Shown: positions 58,701 through 64,000 of the stretch, piece by piece
Position numbering within the stretch: position 1 is the stretch's first letter
Layout: each line of letters starts with the position of its first letter
NCBI GenBank assembly: GCA_030544235.1
Contig: CM060477.1
Location: 983,934 to 1,047,933 of the forward strand
DNA length: 64,000 bases
Source of the DNA: Lepturacanthus savala
Lineage: Eukaryota; Chordata; Actinopteri; Scombriformes; Trichiuridae
Direction: 5' to 3'
The notes under the pieces: generated by a model
Told to the model about the DNA's origin: nothing
Databases searched by the model: none
What the model saw: the letters and a program-made list of their open reading frames with translations, nothing else
Translations under genes and position numbers: made by a program

Positions 58701-60968
58701 GGGGTCCTCCAAATTCTTACCAAAATAATTTGTGAGTTAAAAAATATATATATTTATAATATGATTGATAAAACTTCATTAACAGGTGATAATAATCTAC
58801 ATTTGACAAGAGCTAATTTAATCTATTAACACAGACATGACTCCATCACGTCAACTTCAGCCGAAAAACAAGCTAGTTAGCTACCAAGCTAGTTAGTTAC
58901 CAAGCTAGTTAGCCACCAAGCTAGTTAGCCACCAAGCTAGTTAGCCACCAAGCTAGTTAGCTACCATAGTTGTTGTTGGCTAAAGACACAGAGTTGTTTT
59001 AAAGACCTGATGGATAAATTACTAATTACTAATCATACTATTACTACTACCTTTACTGCTGCTACTAATAATAATTATAATTATAATAATGAAATAATAA
59101 TCAAAGTCAATTTTTTAAAATTCTTAAGGATAAAATGACATTTTAACAGTTTTCATGATGGCGACAGCTTCAAGAATCAACAAGAACATGATCAGTTTCT
59201 ACTGGTGAGTGATGAAGACTTCAGGCTGTAAAATGTCTAAATGTCACAAGTTCTGCTTAAATATAAAGAAATAAAGGACGTAGTAGTTGGTGATTAATGT
59301 AATAATCAAATACTAATCGAATAATTGAGGAATAGTTGTAGCTGTAGATCTCACATAATGATATTCAGACTCTTTGTTCAATAAAACAAATCAATTAAAA
59401 ATCAATTATTGAAACGATAAAATGTCTTTTTTTGTCCAAAGATCATCAGTTTATTATTATAGAGACTAAAGAAACCAGGAAATAATCAGAGAAGAGAAGC
59501 TGGAACCAGAGAATTTACACATTTACTGATTAATCAATGACTCTAATCTGTTAATTGATTATTAGAATAGTTGGAGATTAATGTAATAGTTGGTCAAATA
59601 ATGGAATTCAGCAGAAATAAGTTTATGAACATGCTATAAGTTGTATTCTAGTGTTTAATCTACATGTTTTAAGACTTTATTTACTGTGAATCAATGAATC
59701 AATTAAAATAATCATCAAATATGTTGATCAGCCATTTTTTATTTATATTATTTAAGTATTTTTTAAATACAGATCTAATATAAAACATGAAAAAGAGCCG
59801 ATAATGACAAATAATCTTTATTAAACCTCCTCAAATTTACCCTTTAAAGACTTTGTGGTAGAAATATCAGAAACTGATATTAAATCATTGTCTTTTAATT
59901 CTTTTATATTAAATCTCTTTAAAAAACGAGTTGGAGGATGGAATGTTGGATCTGTCCAAGGTTTAGAGAAGCAGTTCATAATTCACATCATTCATCTGAC
60001 ATTTATATTCTGTTGAAACCTGAAAATGATGAAATGTATTTTAGTTTTTTCAGCAGGTTAGAAGATTTATGAAGAAAAGCAGAAACTAATATAAACTAAT
60101 CGATGCCTGATGATTTAATATCAGTCCTGTTGATGTTTTTACCACGAAGGAGGAAAATGAAGGTGAAACACGTGAGAATAAAAGAATAAAAGAATAAAAG
60201 AGTAAAAGAATAAAAGAGTAAAAGAATAAAAGAGTAAAAGATTTTAACAAGTTTCTGCAAAATTAATGAATTAATAAAGTTAAACTGATATTAAACTAAA
60301 GTTAAATTAACAATTAACTGACTTTAAACTAAAGTTAAACTGAAGTTGAATTAATGTTTTTTTTAAATGAAGCTGAACTTAAGTTAAACTGACTTTAATA
60401 TAAAGTTAAACTAATGTTAACCTGACTTTAATCTAAAGTTAAAATAATGTTAACCTGACTTTAATCTGAAGTTAAACTAATATTAAACTGACTTTAATCT
60501 GAAGTTAAACTAATATTAACCTGACTTTAACCTGAAGTTAAACTCCAGTTAACCTGACTTTAATCTGAAGTTAAACTCCAGTTAACCTGACTTTAATCTG
60601 AAGTTAAACTAATATTAACCTGACTTTAATCTGAATTAAACTCCAGTTAACCTGACTTTAACCTGAAGTTAAACTCCAGTTAACCTGACTTTAACCTGAA
60701 GTTAAACTCCAGTTAACCTGACTTTAATCTGAAGTTAAACTCCAGTTAACCTGACTTTAACCTGAAGTTAAACTCCAGTTAACCTGACTTTAACCTGAAG
60801 TTAACCTCCAGTTAACCTGACTTTAACCTGAAGTTAAACTCCAGTTAACCTGACTTTAAGTTAAACTCTTTTCACTGACCCTGGGTAATCCTGCGTCTCG
60901 CTGCCCACATCGATGTTGTCGTCCATGTCGCTGTCCACTGAGCTGCTGTCCTCACTGGGACGCTTCAT
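54968..60968 (-). CDS. hey2: HEY2 bHLH-Orange transcriptional repressor
   Basis: Exons on the minus strand, in transcript order: 60968-60880, 58553-58475, 58212-58129, 57528-57447 and 55578-54968, giving 314 aa (human 337). The N-terminus is MKRPSEDSSSVDSDMDDNID. The basic region RKKRRGIIEKRRRDRINN has the HEY-type Gly where HES proteins have Pro. The HLH continues LRRLVPTAFEKQGSAKLEKA, followed by the Orange domain (YFDAHALALDFLSLGFRECL). A Ser-rich region leads to the YRPW motif in KPYRPWGTEVGAF, whose ending separates HEY2 from HEY1 (TEIGAF) and HEYL. HEY2 is a Notch target acting in artery, heart and somite development. One difference is Leu for the usual Ser in NNSLLELRRL. The Ser tract is coded by the gga/gag-rich stretch at 55030-55240. 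Confidence 0.96.
55655..55707. repeat. (TA)n microsatellite, hey2 intron 4
   Basis: Pure (TA)n. Confidence 0.9.
55716..56690. repeat. 38-bp satellite-like array, about 25 units, hey2 intron 4
   Basis: Unit 'actataactatatactaa' plus 'ctactatactataactagt(t/a)'. 'ctagtt' at 55753 and 55791 gives the 38-bp period. Copies are almost identical, with only a t/a variant after ctagt and a late tatgcta variant, which suggests recent homogenisation. Confidence 0.95.
56695..57420. other. hey2 intron 4, complex part
   Basis: Higher-complexity sequence. The segment about 57290-57420, with 'aactttttgagatattttgctaac' and 'aaacagacggacaaac', resembles the tail of an interspersed element common in fish. CCACCAGGTGGCC near 57159 is a CTCF-like or E-box palindrome. 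The segment around 56860-57000 could be regulatory. No coding exon seen. Confidence 0.4.
57905..58025. mobile_element. MITE fragment, hey2 intron 3
   Basis: 'ggtccaggtttttgttccaacc' followed by 'acacctgattctagtaatcaac' matches the fish MITE type also seen at 44709-44825. Confidence 0.5.
58224..58422. repeat. 9/10-bp 'accatagaa/accataaa' minisatellite, hey2 intron 2
   Basis: About 22 copies starting 12 bases from the exon 3 acceptor (58213-58214 on the minus strand). On the minus strand it reads 'ttctatggttttatggt', so it lies in the branch-point and pyrimidine-tract region of that intron. Confidence 0.93.
58647..58735. mobile_element. hAT-like MITE end, hey2 intron 1
   Basis: 'cagtgatattcaacagggggtccgcggcccctaggggg' is a hAT-type terminus widespread in fish. 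The far end was not found. GCTAGTTAGC-type repeats follow at about 58868-58965. Confidence 0.5.
60170..60865. repeat. 'aaaagaataaaagag' and 36-bp 'ttaaactccagttaacctgactttaa' repeats, hey2 intron 1
   Basis: A short A-rich repeat (about 60176-60240) is followed by a degenerate array of 'ctgaagttaaactccagttaacctgactttaat' units that reaches to within 15 bases of the exon 1 donor (60878-60879). Confidence 0.9.
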
Positions 60969-61148
60969 GCTGCAGGACGAGGGGGGACGAGTCCCAGAGG
61001 AACCAGACCAGGACCCGAGACCTGGACCAGACGTAGACCAGACGTAGACCAGACGTAGACCAGACGAGGACTCAGGACCAGTAGAGACACATGAGACCCT
61101 GCAGGAGGTAACACCACCAATCTCTGCTCAGCTGGTCCAGAACGTTCA

Positions 61149-61428
61149 TCAGAACCTCTCAGGACTCAACATGTCAAACTCTTTATTCCAGATTCTGTCG
61201 TTTAAATCCTGCAGCAACAGTTCAGGAAGTTTCTGCAGCATCAGACTCTGAACCTGCTGCAGATGTTCGATCTGAACGATCACGTCCTCGGATCCAGATG
61301 TTTCTGTTTCCTCCAGCTGCAGCAGCACAGAGTCAGAGCCGAGCAGGTGGGCGGAGCCACGAGGAAGAGGCTCCGCCCCCTCCTCCTCCTCCTGCTGCTG
61401 TTGCTGCTGCAGCTTTCCCACGGAGCCT
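61149..61428 (-). CDS. Unrecognised open exon upstream of hey2
   Basis: On the minus strand an acceptor-like 'gtgtgactcccag' (just above 61428) is followed by an open frame of about 92 codons to a stop at 61149. It contains a Gln run, a Glu run and then LQLEETETSGSEDVIVQIEH and a Leu-rich amphipathic stretch (QQVQSLMLQKLPELLLQDL). The non-repetitive half looks protein-like. I do not recognise a family. It could be the last exon of a gene beyond the window, part of the hey2 5' region, or chance. No poly(A) signal stands out between it and hey2. Confidence 0.25.
61415..61422 (-). promoter_or_regulatory. hey2: RBPJ/CSL consensus upstream of hey2
   Basis: CGTGGGAA on the minus strand, about 450 bp before the hey2 start codon. 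A second match, TGTGGGAA, lies at 62390-62397 and a third at 63402-63409. HEY genes are established Notch/RBPJ targets. Motif evidence only. Confidence 0.4.
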
Positions 61429-61433
61429 GGGAG

Positions 61434-61436
<3 letters not shown>

Positions 61437-61498
<62 letters not shown>

Positions 61499-61609
61499 CT
61501 GAACCAGACAGGCTTTATTATCAGGAGAGAACGTCCAGCCCTGCAGAGACTGTAAAAAGCTTCAAATATGAGTTTAAGTGTGTGTGTGTGTGTGTGTGTG
61601 TGGGCGGTT

Positions 61610-61667
<58 letters not shown>
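61437..61667. repeat. (CA)n then (GT)n microsatellites
   Basis: (CA)n at 61437-61496 and (GT)n at about 61577-61667, with a short unique spacer. On the minus strand a TATATAAG-like sequence lies just beyond (about 61683-61690) and could be a core promoter element for hey2 or another transcript. Confidence 0.9.
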
Positions 61668-61689
61668 AGTCAGAAATAGTCCTTATATA

Positions 61690-62215
61690 AAGCAACAGGT
61701 TTCACGGCTGCAGGGAAACATGAGTTTCTTCTGTTGTTTTATTTAACTTTAACTTTTTTTCCAAAAAACTTTATTGATACTTTTAAATAGCGTCATGAAC
61801 ATTGAAGAATTGATTAGGATTAATTAATTAAACCCTCTGTTGCATAGCAATTAATTTTGGCTCAATATTACTAAAAAGCGGTAAATAATATAATTATAAT
61901 TAATCGTTAGTTACCATGACAACCGGGGGACACCTGGACGGCAACGCGGCGGACAGGTTTAAATGAATAAAAATAAAATAAATATAAGCAGGAAATAAAA
62001 AGCAAAATTAAAATAAAATAAATACAAAAATTAAATAAAAATTATATTTTTTATTGAACCCATTTTGACCTAAGATGCCTTTTTAAATAATATTTTAAAA
62101 ATTAAGAAACAACCTGATAAAAAGCGATTGTTGCACCTGTTATTAAAAGGTTAATTTTATTATACACACACATTAGAACCTGAACCCAACATCAACAGGT
62201 TGAAACATCCAACAC
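61690..62215. other. hey2 upstream region, AT-rich
   Basis: AT-rich with one GC-richer patch (about 61915-61960, 'gacaaccgggggacacctggacggcaac'). No gene seen. Confidence 0.45.
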
Positions 62216-62217
62216 TT

Positions 62218-62312
62218 TATATTATTTATATATTATTTATATATTATTTATATATTATTTATATATTATTTATATATTATTTATATATTATTTATATATT
62301 ATTTATATATTC
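62218..62312. repeat. 11-bp 'tatattattta' repeat
   Basis: About eight perfect 'tatattattta' units. Confidence 0.92.
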
Positions 62313-62428
62313 CAGCAGTAAAACTGTAAAACCTGACGTCCTGCAGTAAAACTCGACTGGGACATGGTTCAGTTTGTGTGTGTCAGACGTTCCCACAAAT
62401 CCCTGAAACCCAATCATCGTGTGAGAGG

Positions 62429-62430
<2 letters not shown>

Positions 62431-62473
<43 letters not shown>
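62431..62473. repeat. (CA)n microsatellite
   Basis: Pure (CA)n in the hey2 upstream region. The unique sequence after it (62474-62820) shows no splice-consistent gene. Confidence 0.93.
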
Positions 62474-62476
<3 letters not shown>

Positions 62477-62819
62477 CCAGCTGATACCTTCAGATGTCAG
62501 CAGCCTCTCATTGGCTCCAGATGATTTCAGACACTCTTTATCTCAGATTATCGTCGTCTGCTCTGATTAAAACCTCAAACCGGAACGTTCAGCGTCTGTT
62601 TCTGACTTTTGTTTCTCACACTTTTCATTCTCTGTCGGTTCAGGAGCTGCAGACGTTTTATTCTGGATCAGATTCAACATCGTTCTCCACATTCCTTCAT
62701 GTGTCTGAAGCACATGAAGTCACTGATCCTCCAGATTTATCTGTGTAGAATTTCAGTCAAAAATTAATGTGAATTCTAGTAAAAAGATGTTTAACTCAGT
62801 GATGAACTGAATAATTAAC

Positions 62820-62821
<2 letters not shown>

Positions 62822-62886
<65 letters not shown>

Positions 62887-63097
62887 CATCCATCAGAGCT
62901 GTCGGCACTAAATGAGGAGAATAAAGAAAAACTAGTGATTAAAACTATAAGTTGATTAAATATAATTAAAACTAACATTTAACACAAGACTAAAACTAAA
63001 CGTCGGCTCGTGTTGAAGCTATCAGACATTTATTAGTGTCAGAGGTCACGGAGGACAAGAGGGGTCATCGTATACAGGAAACACGAGTCCAGGAGGA

Positions 63098-63151
<54 letters not shown>
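62822..63151. repeat. (GT)n microsatellites
   Basis: (GT)n at about 62822-62884 and 63102-63151, with unique sequence between. Confidence 0.92.
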
Positions 63152-63153
<2 letters not shown>

Positions 63154-63222
63154 GCTCATATCTCACAGAACGCCGGCCGCAAGTCGGAAATCCTTTCGGG
63201 AACAAGAGAACACGACTAGAAG

Positions 63223-63508
<286 letters not shown>

Positions 63509-63906
63509 TTTTTGGGTGTTTTATCTGCTACACTGAACGTTCCAGTCTCACATTAACTCTTCACAGACTCAGAAACACATTAATAATCAGATTCACTGTA
63601 AATGAGATGAAGAATAAAGAATCCAATTCTGTTCGTTGCCAACTATTAAATTAATTATGATTAATTATCCTGATAATCAATCAATGAGTCATTGATTCAG
63701 TAGAAACAGCTCTGAGTATAAGTATCAACCAGCAGCAGTTTGGTGTCTAATCAATAATCAATTGATTGATCCTGAAAGAAACAGATGAATTATTTTATCA
63801 GAGGCAACAAGAGAGAATTTATTCAAAGGGTTTAATTTCAAAATAAGAGCATGCTGATGTGTGTGTGTTACTATGTGTGTTTATTTACTCCCTCAGACTA
63901 TATCAA

Positions 63907-64000
<94 letters not shown>
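63907..64000. repeat. (GT)n running off the window end
   Basis: (GT)n from about 63907 to the last base. The preceding 63510-63900 is AT-rich with no gene signal. Confidence 0.93.

Overview
This window is nuclear DNA from a teleost fish, probably a spiny-rayed one. The genes are vertebrate genes with many short GT-AG introns. The non-coding DNA is AT-rich and full of (GT)n/(CA)n microsatellites, GTTAGC-type repeats and decayed hAT-like MITEs of kinds common in fish. I worked from the sequence alone. Protein identities come from reading spliced translations and comparing them with families I know; no database was searched.

Five protein-coding genes can be read essentially complete. In order they are txlnb (taxilin beta, +, CDS 6697-16809), syncrip (hnRNP Q, +, CDS 19832-27868, with a 5' non-coding exon near 18.3-18.5 kb and about 4 kb of 3' UTR), bub1 (spindle-checkpoint kinase, +, CDS 33084-45447, 24 coding exons), glo1 (glyoxalase I, +, CDS 47269-52364) and hey2 (Notch-effector bHLH-Orange repressor, -, CDS 54968-60968). 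In all five, every exon junction closes in frame on GT-AG sites, giving about 621, 640, 1179, 181 and 314 residues. In human, TXLNB, SYNCRIP and HEY2 all lie on 6q, while GLO1 is on 6p and BUB1 on 2q. The window is therefore a rearranged fish version of a chromosome 6 block. The genes do not form a pathway; they are neighbours with housekeeping, cell-cycle or developmental roles.

Layout. 1-5 kb is repeat-dominated intergenic DNA (a 15-bp minisatellite with higher-order structure and a duplicated GGA-rich purine array). 5-17.4 kb is txlnb, whose introns carry five large minisatellites. 17.4-18.3 kb is the txlnb/syncrip boundary, with two CTCF-like motifs. 18.2-32 kb is syncrip, starting in a CpG-rich promoter with CRE and CCAAT motifs. 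32.8-46 kb is bub1, whose promoter has ETS, GC, inverted CCAAT and CDE/CHR-like motifs. 47.2-52.6 kb is glo1. 53-61 kb is hey2. 61-64 kb is upstream of hey2 and contains RBPJ-type motifs, microsatellites and one unrecognised minus-strand open exon.

The most unusual content is splicing-related. txlnb has two adjacent alternatives for one coiled-coil exon, both 75 nt and in the same phase. One resembles the taxilin alpha/gamma version and the other the beta version, and they are separated by an intron of only 44 nt, which suggests mutually exclusive splicing. bub1 introns contain tandem copies of its own exon edges: four copies of the exon 16 acceptor and exon start, two 23-nt pseudo-microexons copied from the end of exon 4, 29 repeat units each with an acceptor-like and ETS-like core before exon 21, and six further copies of its last coding bases including the stop codon. 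By my tally about a quarter of the window is tandem repeat. Many long open frames are produced by these repeats and are not genes.
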